Positions 25,993 to 35,311 of a stretch of DNA of 64,000 bases are shown here, piece by piece. A model generated the notes under the pieces. That model was given only the letters and a program-made list of their open reading frames with translations, ran no database searches and was not told the origin of the DNA. Every line of letters starts with the position of its first letter. Position 1 is the first letter of the stretch. The stretch is from NCBI RefSeq assembly GCF_005930495.1, contig NZ_SJEX01000001.1:124001-188000 (forward strand). The letters are read 5' to 3'. Made by a program: the position numbers and the translations under genes. The stretch comes from Modestobacter excelsi (GTDB taxonomy: Bacteria > Actinomycetota > Actinomycetes > Mycobacteriales > Geodermatophilaceae).

Positions 25993-27201
25993 ATGCCCGC
26001 AGACACCACCGCCGCTGACCTGCTCGCCGCCGCCCACGCCGACGCCGCCCGCACCGTCGACCTCCGCCGTCGCCTGCACCGGCAGCCCGAGATCGGCCTG
26101 CACCTGCCGAGGACCCAGGCGATCGTGCTCGAGGCGTTCGCCGACCTGCCGATCGAGGTGACCACCGGCTCCAGCACCAGCTCGGTGGTCGGCGTCCTCC
26201 GCGGCGCCCGCCCGGGCCCGACCTACCTGCTGCGCGGGGACATGGACGCGCTGCCGGTGCACGAGGACACCGGCCTGGACTTCGCCTCCGAGGTGCCCGG
26301 CGTGATGCACGCGTGCGGTCACGACACCCACGTCGCGATGCTGCTGGGCGCTGCCCGGTTGCTCAGCGAGCGCCGCGACGCCCTCGCCGGCCAGGTCGTG
26401 TTCATGGTGCAGCCGGGCGAGGAGGGCTACCACGGTGCGCGGTTCATGCTGGAGGAAGGGTTGCTCGACGCCGTCCCGGAGGCGCCGGTGAGCGGCGCGT
26501 TCGCGCTGCACATCTCGACCATGTGGCGCAGCGGCACGATCAACGTCCGGCCCGGCCCGATGATGGCCTCCGCGGATCAGTGGACGATCACCGTGCACGG
26601 CCGCGGTGGGCACGCCTCGACGCCGCACCTGGCCGCCGACCCGGTGCCGGTGGCCGCCGAGATCATCCTGGCGCTGCAGTCGATGGTCACCCGGCGCACC
26701 GACGTCTTCGACCCGGCCGTGGTGACCGTGGGCCACCTCGAGGCGGGTCACACCGACAACGTGATCCCGGAGACCGCGCTGGTGCACGGCACGATCCGCA
26801 CCCTGTCACCGGAGCGGCGGGCCGACGTCCTGGCCTCGGTGCAGCGGGTCGGTGAGCACGTGGCGCTGGCTCACGACATGACCGCGCAGTTCGTCCACGT
26901 CGAGGGTTACCCGGTGACCGTCAACGACGCCGACGTCGCCGCGCAGGTGACGGCGACGGCCGCGGCGCTGCTCGGGGAGCAGGCCAGCGCCGTCATGCCG
27001 GTGCCGCTGATGGGCGCCGAGGACTTCTCCTACGTGCTCGAGAGGGTCCCCGGCGCGATGGCGTTCCTGGGCGCCTGCCCGCCGGAGCTGGACCCGGCGA
27101 CCGCGCCGGGCAACCACTCCAACCACGTCCGCTTCGACGAGGACGCCCTGCCCAGCGGCGTGGCGCTGTACGCCCGGATGGCGCTCGACGCCCTCACCTG
27201 A
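25993..27201 (+). CDS. M20-family amidohydrolase / peptidase
   Basis: 402 residues. Family motifs in order: RRRLHRQPEIGLHLPRTQ, the first metal motif LLRGDMDALPVHEDTG, then MHACGHDTHVAMLLGAARLL and QPGEEGYHGARFMLEEG with the catalytic Glu pair. A late His appears in NHSNHVRFDEDALP. These features match M20D enzymes such as hippurate or N-acyl-amino-acid hydrolases. It hydrolyses an amide bond with two metal ions in the cytoplasm; the substrate is not determined. R1 repeat copy A lies 12 bases after its stop. Confidence 0.92.
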   Translation: MPADTTAADLLAAAHADAARTVDLRRRLHRQPEIGLHLPRTQAIVLEAFADLPIEVTTGSSTSSVVGVLRGARPGPTYLLRGDMDALPVHEDTGLDFASEVPGVMHACGHDTHVAMLLGAARLLSERRDALAGQVVFMVQPGEEGYHGARFMLEEGLLDAVPEAPVSGAFALHISTMWRSGTINVRPGPMMASADQWTITVHGRGGHASTPHLAADPVPVAAEIILALQSMVTRRTDVFDPAVVTVGHLEAGHTDNVIPETALVHGTIRTLSPERRADVLASVQRVGEHVALAHDMTAQFVHVEGYPVTVNDADVAAQVTATAAALLGEQASAVMPVPLMGAEDFSYVLERVPGAMAFLGACPPELDPATAPGNHSNHVRFDEDALPSGVALYARMALDALT

Positions 27202-27213
27202 GCGGGGCGGCCT

Positions 27214-27295
27214 GGGCAGTGATCAGGTCACCTGATCACTGCCCGTCCTCCCGCGCCAACGCAGGTGCGGGAGGACGGCCGTTGGTGCGGGAGGA
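27214..27295. repeat. R1 repeat copy A (left flank of the AbiEi-like gene)
   Basis: A 15-bp perfect inverted repeat (arms 27214-27228 and 27230-27244, core GATCAGGTCACCTGATC) is followed by a hairpin with arms GTCCTCCCGC (27245-27254) and GCGGGAGGAC (27267-27276) and then GTTGGTGCGGGAGGA. The reverse complement of copy B at 28450-28523 aligns with about 75 bases of it. It can also end the M20 transcript. Confidence 0.85.
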
Positions 27296-27307
27296 TGTGC
27301 GGCGGGA

Positions 27308-28296
27308 TCAGCCGGCGGCAGCTCTCGGGGTGATCCGGGTGCCGCTGTTGTACAGCTGCGTCCGGTAGCGCGGGGCCGATGGGCGGCCGCGGTCGAGCAG
27401 GCTCCGCAGGCGAGCGACCTTCTCGGAAGGGCGCAGGCGGACGTCGTCGGGGGTGATGCGGACCCCGTGCAGATCCAGGTCGAGCAGGTCGTCGTGCCGA
27501 CGCTTCTCCTCCCGGAGCGCATCCGCCGGCGAGCGACCCCGCCACGGGTCGGTGTACTTGACCATGCCGTCGCACTCGGCGAAGACCCCGTGGTGGGGCC
27601 AGTACATGTCCAGGACGGCGACCAGCCGGGAACCGAGGAAGACCGCCTGCTGGAGCAGGGGTTCGGGCAGTCCGGCCTCGAGCAGCGCCAGCCGCGTCCT
27701 GGTCTCGTGCGGGGAATGTGCCCCCACCCGAGCGAGGGAGACGGCGCGAGCGGCACCCCGCAGCCGACCCAGTGCGTCTGCGCCAGCGCGGCGGCCGTCA
27801 ACTCGGGCAGCGTCGTCCGGCCGTCGGCGAGAGCGTCGTCCACCGCCACGACGGCGTCGACGAGCTGCCATTCGCGGCCGACGTCGGCCAGGGTCCGGGG
27901 GAGGGTGGTGAGCGGCAGGCCACGCTGTTCCACGACGTCCCGGGCGGGGGTCGTGGCGGCGCTGATCCGGTAGCCCCGTCCGACGCGGAACTGCTCGGGA
28001 TCGGTGAGTCGGACCTCGGTGGTCAGGCCGTGGGGGAGGACGAGCTCGTGCAGGCGCGCGGCCGAGCCGTGGCTGATCACCACCGAGTTCCGCTCGAGCC
28101 GGCGCAGCACGGCTGCGCACTCCAGTCGGTGGACGCGCCCCTCCCGGTCGTGCTGGCGCCAGACCTCGCCGGTCGTGTAGACGCCGTACCGGATGTGGTG
28201 CCAGGCGCCAGAGCGCAGGAGCGGTCCGATCTCCTTCTTGTGGACGCCGGCGGCCAACGCGTCAGCAGTGGCGAAGACGCCGGCGTGGCGGGTCAT
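27308..28296 (-). pseudogene. AbiEi-like (type IV antitoxin family) gene, single-base frameshift
   Basis: The N-terminal part (ATG 28296) has the AbiEi-type winged helix: HAGVFATADALAAGVHKKEI, then GAWHHIRYGVYTTG and VVISHGSAARLHELVLPHGL. It runs to THWVGC near 27762. There the family's expected CRGAAR continues only in another frame, which carries AVSLARVGAHSPHE and a C-terminal nuclease-like half (VAVLDMYWPHHGVFAECDGM, DALREEKRRHDDLL). One missing base in the G run at about 27755-27763 explains it; a sequencing error is possible. No AbiEii toxin partner is present. The gene lies between inverted R1 repeats. Many such solitary actinobacterial proteins have no proven antitoxin role. Confidence 0.85.
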
Positions 28297-28449
28297 GGCA
28301 CTGCTCAGGGAGGGCTCCACGCCGCCACCGTCGCGGGGACTGCGGGGGCGCGGAAGAGCGCCGGGAGAACTGTGGACGCCGGCGCAGGCTGGGGACGGTC
28401 GGCGCACCGTGCCGTGCTGGGACGGCATCGGCGTCCCGCCTGGCGTCGT

Positions 28450-28523
28450 CCTACCGCACCAAAGGCCGTCCCCCCGCACCAACGTCGGTGCGGGGGGACG
28501 GACGGTGATCAGGTGACCTGATC
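28450..28523. repeat. R1 repeat copy B (right flank of the AbiEi-like gene, inverted)
   Basis: Hairpin arms GTCCCCCCGCACC (28468-28480) and GGTGCGGGGGGAC (28487-28499) are followed by the perfect palindrome GATCAGGTGACCTGATC (28507-28523). It is in opposite orientation to copy A. It lies just beyond the aceE stop and may terminate that transcript. Confidence 0.85.
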
Positions 28524-28540
28524 GAAGCCGGGCAACGGCG

Positions 28541-31354
28541 TCAGGCCTCCGGCTGCTGCTCCGGGGTGGTGGTGGTGTCCTCCGGAGCCGCCTGCACGTC
28601 GCCGATCTGGTACTTCTCGACGGCCTGCCGGACGACGTCCCGCTCGATCTCGCCACGGGTGGCCAGCGCGGCCAGGGTCCGGACGACGATCGACTCGGCG
28701 TCCACCCGGAAGTGCCGCCGCAGCGCCGGGCGGGTGTCGGACAACCCGAACCCGTCGGTGCCCAGCGACACGATGCCGCCCGGGACGAACGGCGCCAGCA
28801 GGTCCGGCACCGCCTTCATCCAGTCCGACACCGCCACGACCGGGCCGGGGGCGTCGGCCAGCTGCTGGGTGACGAAGGGGACCTGCGGCTCCTCGGCCGG
28901 GTTGAGCAGGTTCCACTCGTCGACCTGCACCGCCTGGCGGCGCAGCTCGTTCCACGAGGTGACCGACCAGACGTCGGCCGACACCCCCCAGTCGTCGGCC
29001 AGCAGCTGCTGTGCCCGCAGCGCCCACGGCACGGCGACACCCGAGGCCAGCACCTGGGCCTTGGTCCTGTTCTCCACCTGGGGCCCCTCGGCGTAGCGGT
29101 ACATGCCCGCCAGCAGCCCGGTGACGTCGAGGCCCTCGGGCTCGGCCGGCTGGGGGTAGGGCTCGTTGTAGACCGTCAGGTAGTACATGACGTTCGGGTC
29201 GCGGTGCCCGCCCAGCGGAGCGCCCGGGTCCTCGCCGTACATCCGGCGCAGGGCGTCCTTGACGATGTGCCCGAGCTCGTAGGAGAACGCCGGGTCGTAG
29301 GAGACAACGGCCGGGTTGGTCTCCGCCAGCAGCAGCGAGTGCCCGTCCTCGTGCTGCAGGCCCTCGCCGTTGAGGGTGGTGCGCCCCGCGGTCGCGCCGA
29401 GCAGGAAGCCGCGGGTCATCTGGTCACCGGCGGCCCAGAACTCGTCACCGGTGCGCTGGAACCCGAACATCGAGTAGAAGATGTAGATCGGGATCATGGC
29501 CTCGCCGTGCGTGGCGTACGACGTGCCGGCGGCGATGAACGACGCCGAGGAGCCGGCCTCGTTGATCCCCTCGTGCAGGATCTGCCCGGTGGTGGACTCC
29601 TTGTAGGCCAGCATCAGCTCGCGGTCGACCGACGTGTAGTTCTGGCCGTGCGGGTTGTAGATCTTCTTCGTCGGGAAGAGCGAGTCCAGGCCGAAGGTGC
29701 GGGCCTCGTCGGGGATGACCGGGACAAAGCGGGGGCCGAGCTCGGGGTCCTTGATGAGCTCCTTGAGCAGCCGGACGAACGCCATGGTGGTGGCGACCTC
29801 CTGCTTGCCCGAGCCCCGCCGGACGACCTCGAAGGCCTTGTCGTCGGGTGCCTTGAGCGGGGCCGCGGTGTGCCGGCGCCGCGGTACTGCCCCACCGAGC
29901 TGACGACGCCGCTCGAGCATGTACTGCATCTCGTCGGAGTCCTCGGCCGGCTTGTAGTACGGCGGCAGGGTCTTGTCGAGCTGCTCGTCCGGGATCGGCA
30001 GGTAGAGCCGGTCGCGGAAGTTGGCGAGGTCCTCCGCCGTCAGCTTCTTCATCTGGTGGGTGGAGTTGCGGCCCTCGAAGTGGCTGCCCAGGGTCCAGCC
30101 CTTGATGGTCTTGGCCAGGATGACCGTCGGCTGGCCCTTGTGCTCCAGCGCGGCCTTGTAGGCGGCGTAGACCTTGCGGTAGTCGTGCCCGCCGCGCTGC
30201 AGGTCCCAGACCTCCTTGTCGCTGAGGCCCTCGACCAGCTTGCGGGTACGCGGGTCCCGGCCGAAGAAGTGCTCGCGGACGTAGGCGCCGTCCTCGGCCT
30301 TGTAGGTCTGGTAGTCGCCGTCCGGCGTGGTGTTCATCAGGTTGACCAGCGCGCCGTCGCGGTCGGCGGCCAGCAGCTTGTCCCAGCCGCGGCCCCACAC
30401 CACCTTGATGACGTTCCAGCCGGCGCCGCGGAAGACCGACTCCAGCTCCTGGATGATCTTGCCGTTGCCGCGGACCGGCCCGTCGAGCCGCTGCAGGTTG
30501 CAGTTGATGACGAACGTGAGGTTGTCCAGCTCCTCCCGCGCGGCCAGGCCGATCGGGCCGAGCGACTCGGGCTCGTCGGTCTCGCCGTCGCCGAGAAACG
30601 CCCACACGTGCTGGTCGGAGGTGTCGGCGATGCCGCGGTCGTGCAGGTAGCGGTTGAACCGCGCCTGGTAGATCGCGTTCATCGGGCCGAGGCCCATCGA
30701 GACGGTGGGGAACTCCCAGAAGTCCGGCATCAGCCGGGGGTGCGGGTAGGAGGACAGCCCGCCGCCGGGGTGGCTGACCTCCTGGCGGAACCCGTCGAGC
30801 TGGTTCTCGTCGAGCCGGCCCTCGAGGTAGGCGCGGGCGTAGACGCCGGGGGAGGCGTGGCCCTGGAAGTAGATCTGGTCGCCACCGCTGGGGTGGTCCT
30901 TGCCCTTGAAGAAGTGGTTGAAGCCCACCTCGTAGAGCGACGCGGACGACGCGTAGGAGGAGATGTGGCCGCCGACGCCGATCCCCGGCCGCTGTGCGCG
31001 GTGGACCATGATCGCGGCGTTCCACCGGATGTAGGCGCGGATCCGCCGTTCGACGTCCTCGTCGCCGGGGAACCACGGCTCCCGCTCCGGCGGGATCGTG
31101 TTGATGTAGTCGGTGCTGCGCAGGGCGGGGACGCCGACCTGCTGCTCACGACTGCGCTCGATCATGCGGAGCATGAGGTAGCGCGCGCGACCACGGCCGG
31201 CGTGGTCGACGACCGCGTCCAGCGAGTCCAGCCACTCCTGGGTCTCGTCGGGGTCGGTGTCCGGGAGTTGGCTGGACCGCCCGTCGGTGATGACCGCGCG
31301 AGGGGTTCCTGCGTTGCGGGCGGGGTCTCCGTCCGACTGCTGCGGTGCGCTCAT
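28541..31354 (-). CDS. aceE: Pyruvate dehydrogenase E1 component (homodimeric type)
   Basis: 937 residues, normal for the single-chain AceE. The thiamine diphosphate motif begins [16 protein letters not shown] and ends in INCNLQ; the N-terminal region has [20 protein letters not shown] and [20 protein letters not shown], both hallmarks. It decarboxylates pyruvate and passes acetyl to the E2 lipoyl domain, supplying acetyl-CoA to the fatty-acid genes nearby. ATG 31354 has AGGAGA ten bases upstream. E2 and E3 are not in the window. The position close to fasR/fabD matches mycobacterial Rv2241. Confidence 0.96.
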   Translation of the reverse strand: MSAPQQSDGDPARNAGTPRAVITDGRSSQLPDTDPDETQEWLDSLDAVVDHAGRGRARYLMLRMIERSREQQVGVPALRSTDYINTIPPEREPWFPGDEDVERRIRAYIRWNAAIMVHRAQRPGIGVGGHISSYASSASLYEVGFNHFFKGKDHPSGGDQIYFQGHASPGVYARAYLEGRLDENQLDGFRQEVSHPGGGLSSYPHPRLMPDFWEFPTVSMGLGPMNAIYQARFNRYLHDRGIADTSDQHVWAFLGDGETDEPESLGPIGLAAREELDNLTFVINCNLQRLDGPVRGNGKIIQELESVFRGAGWNVIKVVWGRGWDKLLAADRDGALVNLMNTTPDGDYQTYKAEDGAYVREHFFGRDPRTRKLVEGLSDKEVWDLQRGGHDYRKVYAAYKAALEHKGQPTVILAKTIKGWTLGSHFEGRNSTHQMKKLTAEDLANFRDRLYLPIPDEQLDKTLPPYYKPAEDSDEMQYMLERRRQLGGAVPRRRHTAAPLKAPDDKAFEVVRRGSGKQEVATTMAFVRLLKELIKDPELGPRFVPVIPDEARTFGLDSLFPTKKIYNPHGQNYTSVDRELMLAYKESTTGQILHEGINEAGSSASFIAAGTSYATHGEAMIPIYIFYSMFGFQRTGDEFWAAGDQMTRGFLLGATAGRTTLNGEGLQHEDGHSLLLAETNPAVVSYDPAFSYELGHIVKDALRRMYGEDPGAPLGGHRDPNVMYYLTVYNEPYPQPAEPEGLDVTGLLAGMYRYAEGPQVENRTKAQVLASGVAVPWALRAQQLLADDWGVSADVWSVTSWNELRRQAVQVDEWNLLNPAEEPQVPFVTQQLADAPGPVVAVSDWMKAVPDLLAPFVPGGIVSLGTDGFGLSDTRPALRRHFRVDAESIVVRTLAALATRGEIERDVVRQAVEKYQIGDVQAAPEDTTTTPEQQPEA

Positions 31355-31728
31355 GCCTCCATCGTCTCCTGTCAGAGCGGTCGGCGTCACGCCTGGCCCG
31401 CTGGAGGTCCCGCAGGACGGGACGACGGCGCGGCCGGAGACTGGCCATCGGGCCTTGCGCCTGCCCTGTGATGCCCTACGCTCCGCTCCAACGGTGGCCC
31501 CGGAGCGGCGCACCCCCGGGGACGGGGACGACGCACCGTGGCCTCTCACCACCGGTGCGGAGGGGGTCGGTGTGGGCCGATGAGGGGTCCCGGCCAGGCA
31601 CGATGGCCCGGGACAGGGCACCATCCCTCCAAAACCGCCTCGCAGCACACCGCCGCGGGGCACCGGACACCGCACACCACAGCACCCGGCACCGGCCGGG
31701 ACGTCGAGCACACGGAGGACGAGCAGGG
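31355..31728. other. Divergent aceE / DUF3052 regulatory region
   Basis: About 370 bases between divergent genes. The sequence ATCCCTCCAAAA at 31623-31634 is identical to the right half of the operator candidate before fabD and lies in the same orientation relative to aceE. No ORF is supported. Confidence 0.45.
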
Positions 31729-32154
31729 ATGAGCGTCGACTCGGGGAGCACCAGCATGGCTGCCCGGCTGGGGATCAAGCCGGGGATGGTCGTGCAGGAG
31801 CTCGGCTGGGACGAGGACGCCGACGAGGACCTGCGCGACTCCGTCGTCGAGCTGTCCGGCGGCGAGATGGTCGACGAGGACTCCGACGAGGTGGCCGACG
31901 TCGTCCTGCTGTGGTGGCGCGAGGAGGACGGCGACCTGATCGACGCCCTCGTCGACTCCATCGCCTCCCTCGCCGAGGACGGCGTCGTCTGGCTGCTGGT
32001 GCCCAAGTCCGGGCGCCCCGGTCACGTCGAGCCGGGTGACGTCACCGAGGCCGCCCCCACCGCGGGGCTGCAGCAGACGTCGAGCATCTCCGCGGCCAAG
32101 GACTGGTCCGGGATCCGGCTGGTCACCCCGAAGGCCGCACGCTCCCGCCGCTGA
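31729..32154 (+). CDS. DUF3052 family protein
   Basis: 141 residues. The conserved start [20 protein letters not shown] is followed by an acidic middle ([20 protein letters not shown]) and a C-terminal [15 protein letters not shown]. The family is actinobacterial, of unknown biochemical role, and lies beside aceE as in mycobacteria (Rv2239c). R2 copy 3 follows the stop directly. Confidence 0.9.
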   Translation: MSVDSGSTSMAARLGIKPGMVVQELGWDEDADEDLRDSVVELSGGEMVDEDSDEVADVVLLWWREEDGDLIDALVDSIASLAEDGVVWLLVPKSGRPGHVEPGDVTEAAPTAGLQQTSSISAAKDWSGIRLVTPKAARSRR

Positions 32155-32217
32155 CGAAGGACCCCCTCGCCCCCACCGCTCGCAAGCTCGCGGCGGGCCC
32201 CGGCGAGGGGGCCGTTC
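32155..32217. terminator. R2 repeat copy 3
   Basis: Starts GAAGGACC one base after the DUF3052 stop. Outer arms CCCCCTCGCC (32162-32171) and GGCGAGGGGG (32202-32211) enclose CCCACCGCTCGCAAGCTCG; the copy ends in GGCCG. A likely terminator between DUF3052 and the peroxiredoxin gene. Confidence 0.75.
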
Positions 32218-32250
32218 CAGCACGTCTCGTGGGTGCGGCAGCATGGGGGC

Positions 32251-32715
32251 ATGAGCATCTCCGTCGGCGACACCGCGCCCGAGTTCAGCCTCCCCGACCA
32301 GGACCGGCAGGTCGTCTCCCTCGCCGAGCTGCGGGGAGCCCCGGTCTTGGTGGTCTTCTACCCGTTCGCCTTCTCCGGCATCTGCACCGGTGAGCTGTGC
32401 CAGCTGCGCGACGAGCTGGCCACCTACACCGGTGCGGGCGTGCAGGTCGTGGCCGTATCCACCGACCCGACCTTCTCGCTCAAGGCGTGGCGGGACGCGC
32501 AGGGCTTCGAGTTCCCGCTGCTGTCGGACTTCTGGCCGCACGGCGCCGTCGCCCAGGCCTACGGCGTGTTCAACGACAAGGCCGGCATGGCGCTGCGCGG
32601 GACCTTCCTCGTCGACGCCGAGGGCACGGTCGCCTTCGCCGAGGTCAACCAGCCCGGCGACGCACGGGCGCAGTCCGGCTGGAAGGACGCGGTCAGCCAG
32701 CTCGCGGCCGCCTGA
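32251..32715 (+). CDS. ahpE: Peroxiredoxin, AhpE-like
   Basis: 154 residues. Thioredoxin-fold start GDTAPEFSLPDQDRQVVSLA, then the active-site strand VVFYPFAFSGICTGELCQLR with the peroxidatic Cys near residue 47. It resembles mycobacterial AhpE, which reduces peroxides and peroxynitrite with mycothiol/mycoredoxin. The extra Cys five residues later (GICTGELC) is not present in M. tuberculosis AhpE as I remember it, so a different resolving route is possible. The neighbourhood DUF3052-ahpE is also shared with mycobacteria. Confidence 0.9.
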   Translation: MSISVGDTAPEFSLPDQDRQVVSLAELRGAPVLVVFYPFAFSGICTGELCQLRDELATYTGAGVQVVAVSTDPTFSLKAWRDAQGFEFPLLSDFWPHGAVAQAYGVFNDKAGMALRGTFLVDAEGTVAFAEVNQPGDARAQSGWKDAVSQLAAA

Positions 32716-32751
32716 ACCCATGGCGGCCGGGGCTCATGGCCTCGGTCGCAC

Positions 32752-32823
32752 GGGCGCGTAGCTCAGCGGTAGAGCGCTCGCCTTACAAGCGAGTGGTCGG
32801 GGGTTCGAACCCCTCCGCGCCCA
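32752..32823 (+). tRNA. tRNA-Val (TAC)
   Basis: A 72-base cloverleaf. The acceptor GGGCGCG pairs with CGCGCCC, the anticodon stem-loop is CTCGC-CTTACAA-GCGAG, and the T arm is GGGGG-TTCGAAC-CCCTC. The anticodon TAC reads Val codons. CCA is not encoded, unlike the tRNA-Met in this window. Confidence 0.95.
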
Positions 32824-32881
32824 CAGATCATGCCGGGGACGGCGTGGCGGTCGTTCCAGGCGACTCAGGGACCGTCCCACC

Positions 32882-33178
32882 TCACGGCAGTCGGCGGGGC
32901 TCCTCCCTCGGGTCGGGGCAGGGAGGGGCAGCCGCCCGGGTGGTCCCCGGGCGGACCGGCCGGGAGCCGCCGATGTACGGGACTCCCACCGCCTCGCCCG
33001 GGCGTGGGTCCCGAGCCCCGTGCTCCGTGAGCAGCAGTCGACGAGCGGCGTCCACCCGGGCCTCGTCCGCCGCGTCCTCGACGGGCCTCGTCTCGAAGCC
33101 GCAGCTGCAGAGCGCCCGCGTCCGTCGAGGCCCGAAGGGCCTGAACCCAGCCAGCACGTGCTCATCCGAGTCCGACAT
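32882..33178 (-). CDS. Hypothetical small protein
   Basis: 98 residues from ATG 33178 (MSDSDEHVLAGFRPFGPRRT). The first half looks like real protein: LCSCGFETRP with two cysteines and an acidic helix DAADEARVDAARRLLLTEHG. The second half is Pro/Arg-rich and less convincing. The ribosome binding site is weak; ATG 33193 is an alternative. No family is recognised. Confidence 0.5.
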   Translation of the reverse strand: MSDSDEHVLAGFRPFGPRRTRALCSCGFETRPVEDAADEARVDAARRLLLTEHGARDPRPGEAVGVPYIGGSRPVRPGTTRAAAPPCPDPREEPRRLP

Positions 33179-33267
33179 GCACGTCACCATCACTCGTCCA
33201 GGTCCCTGATGGGTCAGGGTCTCGTCCGCGGGTCTCCGGAACCGGCAGGGTTGACACAGTCGCCCGG

Positions 33268-33414
33268 TCAGGACTTCTTGCCCTTCTTCCCGCCCTTCTT
33301 GCCCAGCTCGCTCTGAGCGGCCGAGCTCGTGCGGGGGTTCTTCTTTCCCTCCTTCTTCGCCTTGGCGTTCGCCTTCTTCGCCGTGTCGCTGCCCTTGCCG
33401 CTCTTCTCGGCCAT
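33268..33414 (-). CDS. Lysine-rich 48-residue basic protein
   Basis: A 48-residue frame from ATG 33414, beginning MAEKSGKGSDTAKKANAKAK and ending KKGGKKGKKS. Fifteen of 48 residues are Lys, and there are no aromatic residues. Codons use AAG almost throughout, as expected for a real gene in a high-GC genome. A weak GGACTGGG lies about 9 bases upstream. Such tails resemble disordered nucleic-acid-binding segments of histone-like proteins, but no function is known. It is too short for default gene finding. Confidence 0.65.
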   Translation of the reverse strand: MAEKSGKGSDTAKKANAKAKKEGKKNPRTSSAAQSELGKKGGKKGKKS

Positions 33415-33625
33415 GCCGAACATCCCAGTCCAGGGTCGCCGTCCGGGGGCCGGAAGGTCAGGGCGTGGCCACTACCCCGAGCGGACCAGCCGGAACATTC
33501 GGATTCCGCAGGACCGACGAACGCGCCTGAGACCGGTCGGACGTCGCGGTGAGAGACCGCAGGAGTGCGTCCGTCCGCCCCGCGGCCGCTCGATGGTGCT
33601 CACTGGGCGCCGGGCGGACCGGCAG

Positions 33626-34306
33626 TCATCCCGCCCGGTCGAGGATCGGCCGCAGCAGCCCGGCCAGCTCCCCGGGTTGCGACAGGAACGGCGAGTGACC
33701 GGTGTCCATCCGGAGCACCTCGCCGGCCCGTTGGGCCATCGCCTCCTGCGCGAAGACGGGGATCGCCTGGTCCTGCTCGGAGATCACATACGTGCTGGGC
33801 ACGGACTTCCACCCTGCGTTGGTCAGCGGCTGATCGAAGGCAGCCAGCGAGTGCGCCGAGACACGGGCCACCGACCGTGCGGTCAGCTCAGGGGAGACGT
33901 CGTTGTAGAAGACCTCCGCCGGCGTCTGCACCAGGACGCGGTCGCCCCGGACGTCCCACCACGGGGGCGGAGTCCCGCCGACCGCGCCCAGCAGTGACTC
34001 ACCCTCGTCGAGGAGGAAGGCGCAGAGGTAGACCAGGTGCGCGACGCCGCTGCCGGCGGTGACCGCCTCGGTGATCACCGCTCCGCCGTAGGAGTGCCCG
34101 AGGACGACGGTCGGTCCGTCGATGCCGGACAGTGCGGACCGGAGCGCCGCTGCGTCGGCGTACAGGTCGCCGAGAGTCGCTTGACCCTCCCCGACGCTGG
34201 GCAGGTCGATGGTCTGAACCGGCACGTCACCGAGCGCGTCGACGAGCGGTTCCCAGCACCAGGAGCCGTGCCAGGCGCCGTGGACGAGGACCAGTGTGGG
34301 GGTCAT
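33626..34306 (-). CDS. Alpha/beta hydrolase
   Basis: 226 residues of alpha/beta-hydrolase fold. The oxyanion turn is LVHGAWHGSWCWEP, the nucleophile elbow is VLGHSYGGAVITEA (Ser), and the catalytic His lies in MDTGHSPFLSQPGELA, with an Asp in the SEQDQAIP segment. It resembles the plant-type salicylate-esterase/hydroxynitrile-lyase-like group of small hydrolases. ATG 34306 has an AGGAAGGGA ribosome binding site. The substrate is unknown. Confidence 0.88.
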   Translation of the reverse strand: MTPTLVLVHGAWHGSWCWEPLVDALGDVPVQTIDLPSVGEGQATLGDLYADAAALRSALSGIDGPTVVLGHSYGGAVITEAVTAGSGVAHLVYLCAFLLDEGESLLGAVGGTPPPWWDVRGDRVLVQTPAEVFYNDVSPELTARSVARVSAHSLAAFDQPLTNAGWKSVPSTYVISEQDQAIPVFAQEAMAQRAGEVLRMDTGHSPFLSQPGELAGLLRPILDRAG

Positions 34307-35311
34307 CGGATTCCCTTCCTCCGGGGCAGGGCCCGTGAGCCCCATCTCTGGCCAGCGGGCAGTCTGACACGGAATGCCCCGTCCACCGAGACGCATCTGC
34401 ACTGTGATCGCGGAGGTCCGTGAGGTCGCCCCGGCGGTGATTCGAAGCGGCCGGCCAGGGACACGCCGGGACCCCCGCACGGCATGAGGACGCACCCACG
34501 CGAGGTCGGATCACGATCGCGTGCCTGTCGAGACCCTCGTCCACGGGATGCCCGGATGGCCGGCTGGCCGTTCGCTGCCCCTTGGGACGCCCTGGTCTTC
34601 ATCACCCGGCCGGTGCTGGACGGCGCGCCGGTCCGCGAGTCAACGTCGCCGGGCTGCATGACGCGGAGATGAGCCTCTGACCTGGTCGGGAGCATGCTGC
34701 CCGCGCTCCGTCGAGGCGAGGCGCAACCCACTCTGCGGCAGCAACGTCATCGGTCGGGGTGGCCCATACCAGCGCACCAAGCATCTTCGACCACCACCCG
34801 CCAAGTTCTCAGGCACTGGGGAATCTCTCTGATGCCGCCGTAGAGGGCTGTCCCCTAGCGACCCACTCAGAGACGCTCGTGTTAGCGGCGGTGAAGACGA
34901 TGAGACCCAACCCAAGTCTCGGCGTGATGCGACGGTGACGGGCCCGTGACGATCCGAGTTCCAGAATGCGACCCTCGAGGTCCCGAAGCGTATTGGGAGG
35001 AAATTGCAGTACGGCAGGAAGCCCTGACCCGACACGAGGCGTACGCGGGAAACCGTGAATATACGGTACAGGAGCGAGCGATCTCATAGAGCGCAGCGCA
35101 AGGGCGTCTTCCTGAATGGACTGTGGCCACCGTGCATACGTGCGCCGTCTTGTTCGTGGCGGCTACAGCCCTAAGTGCCTGGAAGAGTTCCTCGTGACCG
35201 GCGCCAAACCGGCTGGGTGAACGAGCTTCCGAGGATCCGAGGCACTCCTCTTCAGGGGCGCCGAGTCGACGGGTTCCTCGTATGAGGATTTCGAGGAGGT
35301 GAGAACTCGAG
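34307..35311. other. Gene-poor accessory gap
   Basis: About 1 kb without a supportable gene. The sequence is visibly less GC-rich than the core regions, and frames are short on both strands with no recognisable families. With the orphan gene that follows it looks like imported or decayed DNA. Confidence 0.4.

Noticed and set aside
28712-31471. 919-codon open frame antisense to aceE
   Set aside because: It is the shadow of the GC-biased third positions of aceE. The product is low-complexity Arg/Gly/Val-rich with no family.
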